Origin: Verrucomicrobiota bacterium
GTDB lineage: Bacteria > Verrucomicrobiota > Verrucomicrobiae > Chthoniobacterales > UBA10450
NCBI GenBank assembly: GCA_003219495.1
Contig: QHOZ01000115.1
Span: 1-7,941 of the forward strand
Direction of reading: 5' to 3'
Length of the DNA: 7,941 nt
This document shows, one piece after another, positions 1 to 6,950 of the stretch. The notes beneath the pieces were generated by a model that saw only the letters and a program-made list of their open reading frames with translations, was not told the origin of the DNA and did not search any database. The position numbers and the translations under genes were made by a program. Within the stretch, counting starts at the first letter, position 1. Every line of letters begins with the position of its first letter.

Positions 1-2752
1 CTTCCGATCCCACTTCGCGCGCCACGCGCGTCACTTCCGACGCGAACGAGCGCAGCTGGTCCACCATCGTGTTGATCGTGTCCTTGAGCTGGAGAATTTC
101 GCCACGCACATCGACCGTGATCTTCTTCGACAAGTCGCCGTTCGCGACCGCGGTCGTCACTTCGGCGATGTTACGCACCTGACCAGTGAGGTTTCCGGCC
201 ATTGAATTCACCGAGTCGGTCAAATCTTTCCACGTGCCGGCGACGCCCTTCACATGCGCTTGACCACCAAGTCGTCCTTCGGTTCCTACTTCGCGCGCCA
301 CGCGCGTCACTTCCGACGCGAACGAGCTGAGCTGGTCCACCATCGTGTTGATCGTGTTTTTCAGTTCGAGAATCTCGCCCTTAACATCGACCGTGATCTT
401 CTTGGAGAGATCACCGTTCGCGACCGCAGTGGTAACATCGGCAATGTTGCGCACCTGGCCGGTCAAGTTACCGGCCATGAAGTTCACCGAGTCCGTGAGA
501 TCTTTCCACGTTCCGGCAACACCGCGCACGTCAGCCTGACCGCCAAGCTTTCCTTCAGTGCCGACCTCGCGCGCCACTCGCGTCACTTCATCCGCGAACG
601 AACTGAGCTGATCCACCATCGTGTTGATGGTGTTCTTCAATTCCAAAATCTCACCGCGCACATCGACCGTGATTTTTTTCGAGAGATCGCCGCGCGCGAC
701 CGCAGTCGTCACTTCCGCGATGTTACGCACCTGACCGGTAAGGTTGCCGGCCATGAAGTTCACTGAGTCGGTCAAATCCTTCCACGTTCCGGACACGCCC
801 TGCACTTCCGCCTGGCCGCCGAGAATTCCCTCCGAGCCCACTTCGAGAGCAACGCGCGTTACTTCAGACGCGAAGGAGCTGAGTTGGTCCACCATCGTGT
901 TGACGGTGTTTTTCAATTCAAGAATTTCACCTTTAACGTCGACCGTGATTTTCTTCGAGAGATCACCGCGCGCGACCGCAGTCGTCACTTCCGCGATGTT
1001 ACGCACTTGGCCGGTGAGGTTGCCGGCCATGAAATTCACTGAGTCGGTAAGATCTTTCCACGTGCCGGACACGTCGCGCACGTCCGCTTGTCCGCCGAGT
1101 TTTCCTTCCGAGCCCACCTCGCGCGCAACACGTGTTACTTCAGAGGCAAACGACCCGAGACGATCAACGAGCGTGTTGATCGTGTTTTTCATTTCGAGAA
1201 TCTCGCCTTTCACGTCGACGGTGATCTTGCGGGAGAGATCGCCGTTCGCGATTGCGGTCGTGACCTCGGCGATGTTACGCACCTGCGCGGTAAGATTGCC
1301 CGCCATCAGGTTCACATTCTCGGTTAAATCTTTCCACGTGCCGGCAACGCCTTGCACGTCCGCCTGGCCGCCGAGTTTTCCTTCCGTTCCCACTTCGCGC
1401 GCGACACGCGTCACTTCAGACGCGAACGAACGGAGTTGGTCCACCATCGTGTTGATGGTGTCCTTCAGTTCCAAAATTTCGCCGCGCACATCGACTGTGA
1501 TCTTCTTAGACAAGTCACCGTTCGCGACGGCCGTGGTGACCTCGGCGATGTTACGCACCTGACCGGTAAGATTGCCTGCCATCGAGTTCACCGAATCCGT
1601 CAGATCTTTCCACGTTCCGGCAACGCCTTTGACGTGAGCTTGACCGCCGAGTTTTCCTTCGGTGCCTACTTCGCGCGCGACGCGCGTCACTTCGGAGGCG
1701 AACGAGCTGAGCTGGTCCACCATCGTGTTGATCGTGTCCTTGAGTTCGAGAATCTCGCCCTTTACGTCCACGGTGATCTTTTTGGAGAGATCACCGCGCG
1801 CGACCGCCGTCGTCACGTCAGCGATGTTGCGCACCTGACCGGTGAGGTTGCGCGCCATGAAGTTCACCGAATCGGTCAGATCTTTCCACGTGCCGGAAAC
1901 ACCTTCGACGCGCGCTTGGCCGCCGAGAATTCCTTCCGAACCCACTTCACGTGCGACACGCGTCACTTCAGACGCGAACGAGCGAAGTTGGTCCACCATG
2001 ACGTTGACCGTGTTTTTCAGCTCCAAGAACTCGCCTTTGACGTCAACGGTGATTTTCTTCGTCAGGTTTCCATTCGCGACCGCGGTTGTAACGGTTGCGA
2101 TGTTGCGGACCTGCGCGGTCAGATTTCCCGCCATCAAGTTCACGTTCTCAGTCAAATCCTTCCAGGTTCCGGCCACGCCTTTGACCTTCGCTTGCCCGCC
2201 GAGTTTTCCTTCCGTACCGACCTCGCGCGCAACGCGCGTAACCTCGGACGCAAACGCGCCTAGGCGGTCAACCATTGTGTTGACCGTCTTTGCCGACCGC
2301 AAAAATTCTCCCTGCAACGGGCGGCCTTCGATGTCGGTCGCCATTTTCTTCGCGAGATCGCCTTGCGCGACAGCACCGATGACGCGCGCCATTTCGCTCG
2401 TCGGATAGACCAAATCGCCGATGAGCGTGTTGATGCAGTCGATCGAATCCGCCCAACCTTCGGAGACGGCCCCGAGCGAAATGCGCTGACTGATGCGGCC
2501 TTCCTTGCCCACCACTCGACCGATTCGTTCCAGCTCGCCGCTCATCCGTTGATTGATGCCGATGACGTCGTTGAAAGTATCCGCCACTTTTCCGGCGAGC
2601 CCGGTCCATTCCTCGGGTAGCCGAACAGAAAAGTCGCCGCGCTTAAACGCGGTCAACGCAGTCAGAAGTTGCTTTAGCTCGAGCTGGTTCTCGCCGTTGA
2701 GTTGAGAACCGTTAGTCGGGCGCAGAGTAGTCGCGGAGGTGGATTTCTTCAT
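1..2752 (-). CDS. Poly-HAMP signalling protein, probably a hybrid sensor histidine kinase (C-terminus beyond the left edge)
   Basis: Seen: the minus-strand frame from ATG at 2752 stays open to base 1 (917 codons), with an in-frame TGA three codons before the ATG fixing the start; no Shine-Dalgarno precedes it. Residues 1-20 are polar. Residues 21-160 hold divergent HAMP-like segments ([32 protein letters not shown]). From residue 161 a 92-residue unit recurs with no length change: [19 protein letters not shown], then [43 protein letters not shown] and GEILELK. Each unit reads as two HAMP modules of about 46 residues joined by continuous helices. There is no signal peptide or membrane segment, so the protein should be cytoplasmic. 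Known: fungal Nik1/Os-1 group III kinases and many bacterial hybrid kinases carry such 90-92-residue arrays upstream of HisKA, HATPase_c and receiver domains. Inferred: those output domains lie past the edge; a methyl-accepting or other output is possible. HAMP identity is firm, kinase identity moderate. Confidence 0.9.
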   Translation of the reverse strand, partial: MKKSTSATTLRPTNGSQLNGENQLELKQLLTALTAFKRGDFSVRLPEEWTGLAGKVADTFNDVIGINQRMSGELERIGRVVGKEGRISQRISLGAVSEGWADSIDCINTLIGDLVYPTSEMARVIGAVAQGDLAKKMATDIEGRPLQGEFLRSAKTVNTMVDRLGAFASEVTRVAREVGTEGKLGGQAKVKGVAGTWKDLTENVNLMAGNLTAQVRNIATVTTAVANGNLTKKITVDVKGEFLELKNTVNVMVDQLRSFASEVTRVAREVGSEGILGGQARVEGVSGTWKDLTDSVNFMARNLTGQVRNIADVTTAVARGDLSKKITVDVKGEILELKDTINTMVDQLSSFASEVTRVAREVGTEGKLGGQAHVKGVAGTWKDLTDSVNSMAGNLTGQVRNIAEVTTAVANGDLSKKITVDVRGEILELKDTINTMVDQLRSFASEVTRVAREVGTEGKLGGQADVQGVAGTWKDLTENVNLMAGNLTAQVRNIAEVTTAIANGDLSRKITVDVKGEILEMKNTINTLVDRLGSFASEVTRVAREVGSEGKLGGQADVRDVSGTWKDLTDSVNFMAGNLTGQVRNIAEVTTAVARGDLSKKITVDVKGEILELKNTVNTMVDQLSSFASEVTRVALEVGSEGILGGQAEVQGVSGTWKDLTDSVNFMAGNLTGQVRNIAEVTTAVARGDLSKKITVDVRGEILELKNTINTMVDQLSSFADEVTRVAREVGTEGKLGGQADVRGVAGTWKDLTDSVNFMAGNLTGQVRNIADVTTAVANGDLSKKITVDVKGEILELKNTINTMVDQLSSFASEVTRVAREVGTEGRLGGQAHVKGVAGTWKDLTDSVNSMAGNLTGQVRNIAEVTTAVANGDLSKKITVDVRGEILQLKDTINTMVDQLRSFASEVTRVAREVGSE
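65..2272 (-). repeat. Eight tandem 276-bp HAMP units with exact period
   Basis: The codon for the V of VDQL/VDRL sits at minus-strand positions ending 2272, 1996, 1720, 1444, 1168, 892, 616, 340 and 64, always 276 bases apart, giving eight complete 92-codon units plus the start of a ninth (64-1). No unit has an insertion or deletion. Units are more alike in protein than in DNA: for example the units at 1720-1445 and 340-65 differ at two residues but at roughly forty bases by eye, mostly silent. This points to an old array held by selection on protein sequence and length, not a recent expansion. Confidence 0.95.
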
Positions 2753-3021
2753 AGGGAATCAAGAGAGTGAAAACGGCGGACACCGATCGCGCATTACGAT
2801 CCGTTGAAAATGAACCCTTACCCATCTGCCCGCCGCCATTGTACGAACCGCCAGATTGATTGCATGGAACAAGACCATCGGCAACTGATGATGCCGAAGG
2901 ATTGAAGACACACGCAGCGAACACGTTATCTTACTTTCGAATCTGAGCTTGCTCCCGGTCGCAAAGAGAAAGCTCGGAGGAGCGTCGCGGGACACGGCGC
3001 GCAGCAGCGTTAATGTCACGC
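2753..3021. other. Intergenic region upstream of the poly-HAMP gene
   Basis: I see no defensible gene in these 269 bases. Minus-strand frames crossing it (for example 2759-3148 and 2712-2924) have unremarkable composition, overlap the flanking genes and lack a ribosome binding site. The region should hold the promoter or 5' leader of the poly-HAMP gene unless that gene is co-transcribed with the small gene at 3022-3189, which has the same orientation. A weak stem (CGGCA/TGCCG around 2879-2896) is present. I found no convincing -35/-10 pair or riboswitch core. Confidence 0.5.
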
Positions 3022-3189
3022 TTACTTGGGAGCTTTTGTGACCTTCTGGAATCGCGCGTCGTCGCCGATCACGGAGAAACCTCCGTGAAATGGCGGCGCC
3101 GGTTTGGCCGGATAGGGCGGCCGCAGGATCGCGAATCCTTGCGCGCATAACGCAAGGGTGACCAGAACGCCGAGGGCGAGCGTCTTCAT
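3022..3189 (-). CDS. Small exported protein of unknown function, 55 residues
   Basis: Seen: ATG at 3189, TAA at 3022-3024. The first 20 residues form a classic signal peptide: MKT, a hydrophobic core LALGVLVTLALC, then AQGFA with a likely signal peptidase I cut after residue 20. The mature part is about 35 residues: a proline-rich stretch (ILRPPYPAKPAPPFHGG) and a polar tail (VIGDDARFQKVTKAPK). A purine-rich GGAAGAG lies about 9 bases before the ATG and could be the ribosome binding site. The cysteine at residue 15 follows LAL, a poor lipobox, so a lipoprotein is unlikely. It shares orientation with the poly-HAMP gene 269 bases downstream and points away from gspF. I do not recognise the family. 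The signal peptide plus ribosome binding site argue that it is real, but it is short and could be a chance frame. Confidence 0.55.
   Translation of the reverse strand: MKTLALGVLVTLALCAQGFAILRPPYPAKPAPPFHGGFSVIGDDARFQKVTKAPK
3070..3087. repeat. Perfect 7-bp inverted repeat inside the small exported gene
   Basis: CACGGAG, four bases, CTCCGTG: a GC-rich perfect stem with a 4-base loop, in codons for residues 35-40 of the small protein. Neither strand has a T-run after the stem, so it does not look like an intrinsic terminator. It may be chance. Confidence 0.4.
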
Positions 3190-3498
3190 ATTGCTGTTCT
3201 CTTCCGCATCATTTGTGCCATGAAAATCTTATTTCAGGTCCAATTGACTCAATGGCTGAACCACCGCCGCCTTAGCGGCAGAAAAAGGAATGAGAAAGCG
3301 TCAGTTTCCGAGATCGCGACTTGCGATTTTGATTTCGAGATAGTATGCGCGCTGAATTTCGGAACAACGGCCGTGCGCATGTTCACTAACACCAACGCCG
3401 CGGAAACTATCATCAAGGCGCGCCTTGTCCAGAATTTTGTGGCGACCGGCCACGCTGCGACTTTCGATTTTGTATTTTCGCATTAACTTCCCGCCGCA
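3190..3498. other. Intergenic region between the small exported gene and gspF
   Basis: These 309 bases separate two divergent genes and should contain both promoters. A plus-strand frame (3220-3486, 88 codons, MKILFQVQL... to FDFVFSH) and a minus-strand frame (start about 3483, end 3301, about 60 codons, MRKYKIESR... to SRDLGN) are open. Neither has a ribosome binding site, signal peptide or recognisable domain, and they oppose each other, so I do not call either. The plus frame ends 12 bases before gspF and would sit like a leader gene if real. A GCCGC-CTTA-GCGGC stem lies at 3266-3279 without a T-run. The near-perfect direct repeat here is listed separately. Confidence 0.45.
3316..3472. repeat. 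Near-perfect 16-bp direct repeat (copies at 3316-3331 and 3457-3472)
   Basis: GCGACTTGCGATTTTG and GCGACTTTCGATTTTG match at 15 of 16 positions, with copy starts 141 bases apart, and both continue into A/T-rich sequence ending in TTTCG or TTTTCG. They bracket the middle of the gspF upstream region. They could be paired protein-binding sites, the ends of a small repeated element, or chance. Confidence 0.5.
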
Positions 3499-4764
3499 AT
3501 GCCGCAATTTTCTTATCGCGCCCGCAACGCTAAAGGCGAACTCGTCGAAGGCGTGTTGGAATGTGCCGATCGCGCGATCGCCATTCACCAGATCGAGCAG
3601 AAGCGCTGCGTGCCGATAAAGATAGAGATCATCGCGGGAGACGGTGCGAAGCCGCCAACGTCCAACGGCGCGGCACCGCCGGCGAAGCCGCAAGCGATAA
3701 CGCCAAGCGCGAATCTGAAAATTTCGCAAAGCCAGTTGCTCATCTTCACCGAGCAGCTCGCTCACTTGCTTCAGGCCGGAATGACTCTCGATGAGGGATT
3801 GTCGATCTTGGAAAAGCGGCTGAAGCAGCCACGCGTCCAACAAATGACGCGCAACTTGCACCAGGCGCTGGTCGACGGCCGAAGTTTTTCGCAGGCGCTG
3901 CGCGAGATGCCGAGAATTTTTCCGCCGCTGTTCGTGAATCTCGTCGCGGCCGGCGAAGCGAGTGGCGCGCTGCCGGAAATCCTCCATCGGTTGGTGAAGC
4001 ATTTGATGCAGGCCAAAGATCTGCGCGATCGCGTCCAGCAAGCGCTCATCTATCCCGCGTTTCTCGCGGTCGCAGGCGCGGGGCTGATCACGATCTTCAT
4101 CACTTACATGGTGCCCCAATTGACCGGCTTCATGTCGCAAATCGGTGGCGCGCTGCCGTTGCCGACGCGGATCTTGATGAAAGCGCATCACCTCATCACC
4201 ACTTACTGGTGGCTGGCTCTGCTGATTGCCGTTGGTGGGAGTGTTGGATTTCGCGCGTTCGTTCGAACAGAAGAAGGCCGGCTCACGTGGGATCGCTTTC
4301 GTTTAAAAATTCCCGGCTACGGGCGCGTGATTCGCCATCGCTATTACGCGCAGTTCTCGCGAACGCTCGGAACGCTAATCCAAAACGGCATTCCCCTGCT
4401 TCGCGCGCTCGATTTGTTGAAAGAAATCACGGGCAACCGTTATCTCGAACTCCAGATCGTCGAAGCGCGTCGCGCGGTGATCGACGGCGCAACACTCTCG
4501 GCCGCCTTGAGCTCGCAACATATTTTTCCGGATTTGTTCACCGATATGATGGCGGTGGGCGAGCAAACGGGACGATTCGGCGAGACGATGCAAACCATCG
4601 CCGATGTTTATGAACGCGAGCTCGATCGCAACGTGAACATCATCTCGCAATTAATTCCGCCGGTGATCATCGTCTTGATCGCGCTCGTGGTAGGCCTCGT
4701 TGTCTACAGCATTCTCTCGGCGGTTTTTGAAGCAACACATAGCTTGCAGTTCCGTCCGCACTAA
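3499..4764 (+). CDS. gspF: Type II secretion / type IV pilus inner-membrane platform protein GspF (PilC family)
   Basis: Role: the polytopic inner-membrane platform of the secretion machine, linking the cytoplasmic ATPase to pseudopilus assembly. Seen: 421 residues, close to the family's usual 400. The start MPQFSYRARNAKGELVEG is typical of the N-terminus. An Ala/Pro-rich linker (about 44-73) follows. First T2SSF domain about 78-205, with FTEQLAHLLQAGMTLDEGL and AAGEASG (150-156). Membrane segments about 184-208 and 236-253. Second T2SSF domain about 280-405, with FSRTLGTLIQNGIPLLRAL and the matching AVGEQTG (352-358). Last membrane segment about 385-408. The duplicated GE-x-(S/T)-G signature and Pro-187 are family hallmarks. 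No Shine-Dalgarno is visible, but the N-terminal match supports the start. It precedes a secreted protein gene by 17 bases and then gspG, so this is probably one transcript. PilC of a type IV pilus is the alternative; the nearby GspG favours T2SS. Confidence 0.95.
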   Translation: MPQFSYRARNAKGELVEGVLECADRAIAIHQIEQKRCVPIKIEIIAGDGAKPPTSNGAAPPAKPQAITPSANLKISQSQLLIFTEQLAHLLQAGMTLDEGLSILEKRLKQPRVQQMTRNLHQALVDGRSFSQALREMPRIFPPLFVNLVAAGEASGALPEILHRLVKHLMQAKDLRDRVQQALIYPAFLAVAGAGLITIFITYMVPQLTGFMSQIGGALPLPTRILMKAHHLITTYWWLALLIAVGGSVGFRAFVRTEEGRLTWDRFRLKIPGYGRVIRHRYYAQFSRTLGTLIQNGIPLLRALDLLKEITGNRYLELQIVEARRAVIDGATLSAALSSQHIFPDLFTDMMAVGEQTGRFGETMQTIADVYERELDRNVNIISQLIPPVIIVLIALVVGLVVYSILSAVFEATHSLQFRPH

Positions 4765-4781
4765 TCTACGATCCGCGGTCA

Positions 4782-5846
4782 ATGTTCGTCCGCTTCGTTG
4801 CGCTGATCTGCTTCATATGTGCAACAGCGTCTCTCCACGCGCAGGAAGCTTTCAGTAACGGACTGCCGCCAAACGACGATGCTGCGAGCGCGCAGCCACT
4901 CTCACAAACTGCGTGGATCGATTTGCGCCAGCATCCGCGCGCGGCATCGCGACCGCAGAGCGCACCGGATTGGGTCGAAGCGGTCAACATGACCGCGAGC
5001 GCTGGAACTGACGGCACCCCGCGAACCGTTTTTCGCATTCGCGTCTCGCGACCGAGCCCCAATTTTCAAGTCATGTTCTTCCGCCTCTTCTTCGACGACA
5101 ATTCCAATGTCCGGCCCGAGATCGTCGCATGGGACGAATTGGGATCGCAGGTTTTGCGCTCTGGTCAGCTGGGATCGGGCATCGGCTTGCCCAGCTCCGA
5201 TTCGGTGATGATTCCGATGAATGGAATTTCCACGCTCGATGTTGAAGTCCCGGGGGACGGCAAAACGATTCGCGCCGCTTATCTCGATTGGATGACGAGC
5301 ACTGAAGTCGTGCATCCGGTCAATGCCGATCGGCGCGACGTAATCCCCGAACCGTTTTCCGCATTGCCACCGCTTCATTCGCCCGAGCAAGACGTCGAAC
5401 ATTTTGGAACAGTGACCGCGACGCTATCTAATGAAATGATTTCCATGGGCGCGGATTCGGCGCACGGCGCAACGTTCCAATTTGGGATTGAAAAGAGACC
5501 CAAGCTCGCGCTCTTAACATTTGAGGTGGCAAGTCCGCGCGTTGATTCGCCGCCGGAAGTTTACGTGAACGGCCAAGACGTCGGGCCGGCTACGCTGACT
5601 TTGCCAGAGCTCGCGGATCCCGGTTATCGCGGCCAGGTCGAAACGCTGCTCAAGGAAATGCATTTCCAATACACCGGCTGGGTCCGCGCGCAGAAACTTG
5701 TTTCCGTGAGCAACTTGAAGGTTGGCACAAACGAGATCAGTATCTTGAGCGGCGCCGCAACATCGACATCGGCGATTCGCGCAACCCAAGTGCAACTGAA
5801 ATATCTCTGGGAAAAATCGGATTATCAGCTCGAGGCCGGCCATTAA
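4782..5846 (+). CDS. Exported protein of unknown function between gspF and gspG
   Basis: Seen: 354 residues starting with a signal peptide (hydrophobic core FVALICFICATAS, likely cut after LHA at residue 20, mature end QEAFSNG). The mature protein looks all-beta, probably two domains. Residues about 62-175 contain TVFRIRV, FQVMFFRLFFDD and IRAAYLDWM. Residues about 205-345 contain LALLTFEVASP, PPEVYVNGQDVG, VGTNEISIL and IRATQVQLKYLW. The pattern of a named-strand VYVNG turn followed by a G-TNEISI strand resembles jelly-roll or galactose-binding-like folds; this is inference from pattern only. No catalytic motif or cysteine pair is evident and no membrane anchor follows the signal. It sits 17 bases after gspF and 44 before gspG on the same strand, suggesting co-expression and a periplasmic or outer-surface role with the machine, or a co-encoded substrate. 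I do not recognise a named T2SS subunit. The ATG has no clear ribosome binding site. Confidence 0.9.
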   Translation: MFVRFVALICFICATASLHAQEAFSNGLPPNDDAASAQPLSQTAWIDLRQHPRAASRPQSAPDWVEAVNMTASAGTDGTPRTVFRIRVSRPSPNFQVMFFRLFFDDNSNVRPEIVAWDELGSQVLRSGQLGSGIGLPSSDSVMIPMNGISTLDVEVPGDGKTIRAAYLDWMTSTEVVHPVNADRRDVIPEPFSALPPLHSPEQDVEHFGTVTATLSNEMISMGADSAHGATFQFGIEKRPKLALLTFEVASPRVDSPPEVYVNGQDVGPATLTLPELADPGYRGQVETLLKEMHFQYTGWVRAQKLVSVSNLKVGTNEISILSGAATSTSAIRATQVQLKYLWEKSDYQLEAGH

Positions 5847-5857
5847 TTGATTGAACC

Positions 5858-5872
5858 GCAACCGCCGGTTGC
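5858..5872. repeat. Small stem-loop just upstream of gspG
   Basis: GCAACC-GCC-GGTTGC: a perfect 6-bp stem with a 3-base loop in the 44-base gap before gspG, 18 bases before its ATG. There is no T-run, so it is not a canonical terminator. It could stabilise a processed gspG transcript or affect initiation; both are inference. Confidence 0.4.
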
Positions 5873-5890
5873 CTGTCTGAGCTACATCAA

Positions 5891-6307
5891 ATGAGAAAAG
5901 CAACGAATCAATCGGGCTTCACCCTGCTCGAAATCATGATCGTGGTGAGCATCATCGTGATCCTGCTCGGACTCGCGATTTCGAAAATGGGGAATCCGAC
6001 TGGCTTTGCCAAAGCGACCGCTGTTCGCGCGGACGTTCAATCGATCGGAACGCAATTGATGCAATACGAAGCGATGAATGGTTTCTATCCGACGACTGAA
6101 CAGGGTTTGGGGGCTTTAGTAACACAACCTTCCACCGAACCTCGGCCAAATCGCTGGTATCCGTTTTTCAAAGAGATGCCAAAGGATCCGTGGGGACTGC
6201 CCTACGTTTATCGCTGCCCGGGAACCAAACATCCGGACAGGTACGATTTGTTTTCGGCTGGACCGGATCGTCAGCCTGATACGGCCGACGACGATTGGGG
6301 CGAATAA
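5891..6307 (+). CDS. gspG: Type II secretion major pseudopilin GspG
   Basis: Role: the main subunit of the periplasmic pseudopilus, processed by prepilin peptidase and assembled on the GspF platform. Seen: 138 residues, normal for the family. A short basic leader (MRKATNQSG) is followed by the cleavage site G9|F10 and FTLLEIMIVVSIIVILLGLA, with Glu at mature position 5 as required. The N-terminal hydrophobic helix is about residues 10-30. GspG hallmarks follow: YEAMNGFYPTTEQGLGALV (about 59-77), KDPWGLPYVYRCPG (98-111) and YDLFSAGPD (118-126). The acidic end TADDDWGE matches the calcium-binding loop region of GspG. No cysteine pair is present (one Cys at 109). It is the last gene of the plus-strand set and ends 25 bases before a convergent gene. 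Its full GspG signature distinguishes it from PilA-type pilins. Confidence 0.96.
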   Translation: MRKATNQSGFTLLEIMIVVSIIVILLGLAISKMGNPTGFAKATAVRADVQSIGTQLMQYEAMNGFYPTTEQGLGALVTQPSTEPRPNRWYPFFKEMPKDPWGLPYVYRCPGTKHPDRYDLFSAGPDRQPDTADDDWGE

Positions 6308-6332
6308 TTTCGCCGCGAAGATCGACAACTAA
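6308..6332. other. 25-base junction between convergent T2SS gene sets
   Basis: Only 25 bases separate the gspG stop from the stop of the convergent proline-rich protein gene. It contains a short TTCG-CCG-CGAA stem near 6309-6319 and no T-run. I see no intrinsic terminator in either direction, so transcripts may overlap or end by another mechanism. Confidence 0.4.
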
Positions 6333-6947
6333 CTATTCTTCAATTGCCGCGGGCGGCGGAGTTCGCGGTAGCGGCGTGTACTGTTGCGGTTGCGGATTTC
6401 GCTGAATTGTTGCACGAACGTGCGGCGTTGGCAGCGCCACCCCCGGAGGATTTTGTCCGGGCTTCATCCCGGGTTGCTGAAACTGCGGCTGCGCGGGCGG
6501 CTGCACGACGCCAGGAGCGGGAGGCCCTTTCGGCATCGGCTTCGTCATTTCCGCCTGATTGAAAGTCAGCGTGCAAAATTGCCCATCCTTGCTGATCGTC
6601 ACCTTCGTCTCGCCAACTTTGTCTGACCACTCGATGCTCGCGATCGCGAAACCATCAACCGGCGGCTCCTTGGTGTTTAAGTATTTTTTTAAAGCTTTGT
6701 CCGCGCTCGACATGATTGTCACACTATCGCCGTCCGGTGAGCGCGCGGCGTTCGCGACGTAGAGATCTTTGCATGGCGCAGGCGTCGCCGCGGGCGCAAC
6801 AACTGCCGTCGCGACCGCAAACGGCGAATGATCGAGCATCACCTGATAGCGATTGAACGCGAACTTCGTCGGCAAATCATCGGCCTGCAGCGGGGAAGAA
6901 ATCGCGGCTGAGGCCAAGATCGACATGAAGATGATTCGATGTTTCAT
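6333..6947 (-). CDS. Exported protein with proline-rich C-terminal tail, T2SS-associated, function unknown
   Basis: Seen: 204 residues. A signal peptide (MKHR, core IIFMSILASAAISS, likely cut after PLQA near residue 22) precedes a mature start DDLPTKFAFNRYQVMLDHSPFAVATA. A compact domain (about 56-130) holds KDLYVANAARS, FAIASIEWSD, ETKVTISKDGQFCTLTF and two cysteines (59 and 125) that could form a disulfide. Residues about 137-200 are rich in Pro and Gln (PPAPGVVQPPAQPQ, RTPPPAAIEE), a low-complexity, probably extended tail. It starts 3 bases after the GspM-like stop, so it is the third gene of the minus-strand operon. Known: GspC/PilP-type subunits are periplasmic linkers between platform and secretin, with a RYxxxxxxxPF-like start after the membrane segment. 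Inferred: it may fill such a linker role, but it has a cleavable signal rather than a clear anchor and I see no HR or PDZ domain. Function unassigned. Confidence 0.88.
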   Translation of the reverse strand: MKHRIIFMSILASAAISSPLQADDLPTKFAFNRYQVMLDHSPFAVATAVVAPAATPAPCKDLYVANAARSPDGDSVTIMSSADKALKKYLNTKEPPVDGFAIASIEWSDKVGETKVTISKDGQFCTLTFNQAEMTKPMPKGPPAPGVVQPPAQPQFQQPGMKPGQNPPGVALPTPHVRATIQRNPQPQQYTPLPRTPPPAAIEE

Positions 6948-6950
6948 CGT

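Noticed and set aside
1..2272. CRISPR array or satellite DNA as an explanation of the 276-base repeat
   Set aside because: The period is a multiple of three, the minus frame is open throughout, differences are mostly silent, and the protein matches HAMP modules.
254..2408. Long plus-strand open frames across the HAMP array (for example 744-1562, 1352-2263, 1842-2408)
   Set aside because: They are antisense shadows of the minus-strand gene. They repeat with the same 276-base period, are rich in Arg/His or Ser/Arg/Thr as expected of reversed HAMP codons, and have no recognisable domain.
2268..2609. 113-codon minus-strand frame inside the start of the poly-HAMP gene
   Set aside because: It is an alternative frame of the same strand; the HAMP frame covers it with recognisable motifs, while this one is Arg/Gly rich and featureless.
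2753..3021. Possible cyclic-di-GMP or other riboswitch leader for the poly-HAMP gene
   Set aside because: I looked for conserved core motifs on the minus strand and found only isolated resemblances with no consistent helices.
2759..3148. 129-codon minus-strand frame upstream of the poly-HAMP gene
   Set aside because: It overlaps the better-supported small exported gene in another frame, lacks a ribosome binding site and has no recognisable domain.
3301..4191. 296-codon minus-strand frame opposite gspF
   Set aside because: It is antisense to a clear gspF, is Arg/His/Gln rich and has no domain; the GspF motifs prove the plus strand is coding.
4902..5402. 166-codon minus-strand frame opposite the exported 354-residue protein
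   Set aside because: The plus frame has a signal peptide, an operon position and balanced composition; the minus frame has none of these.
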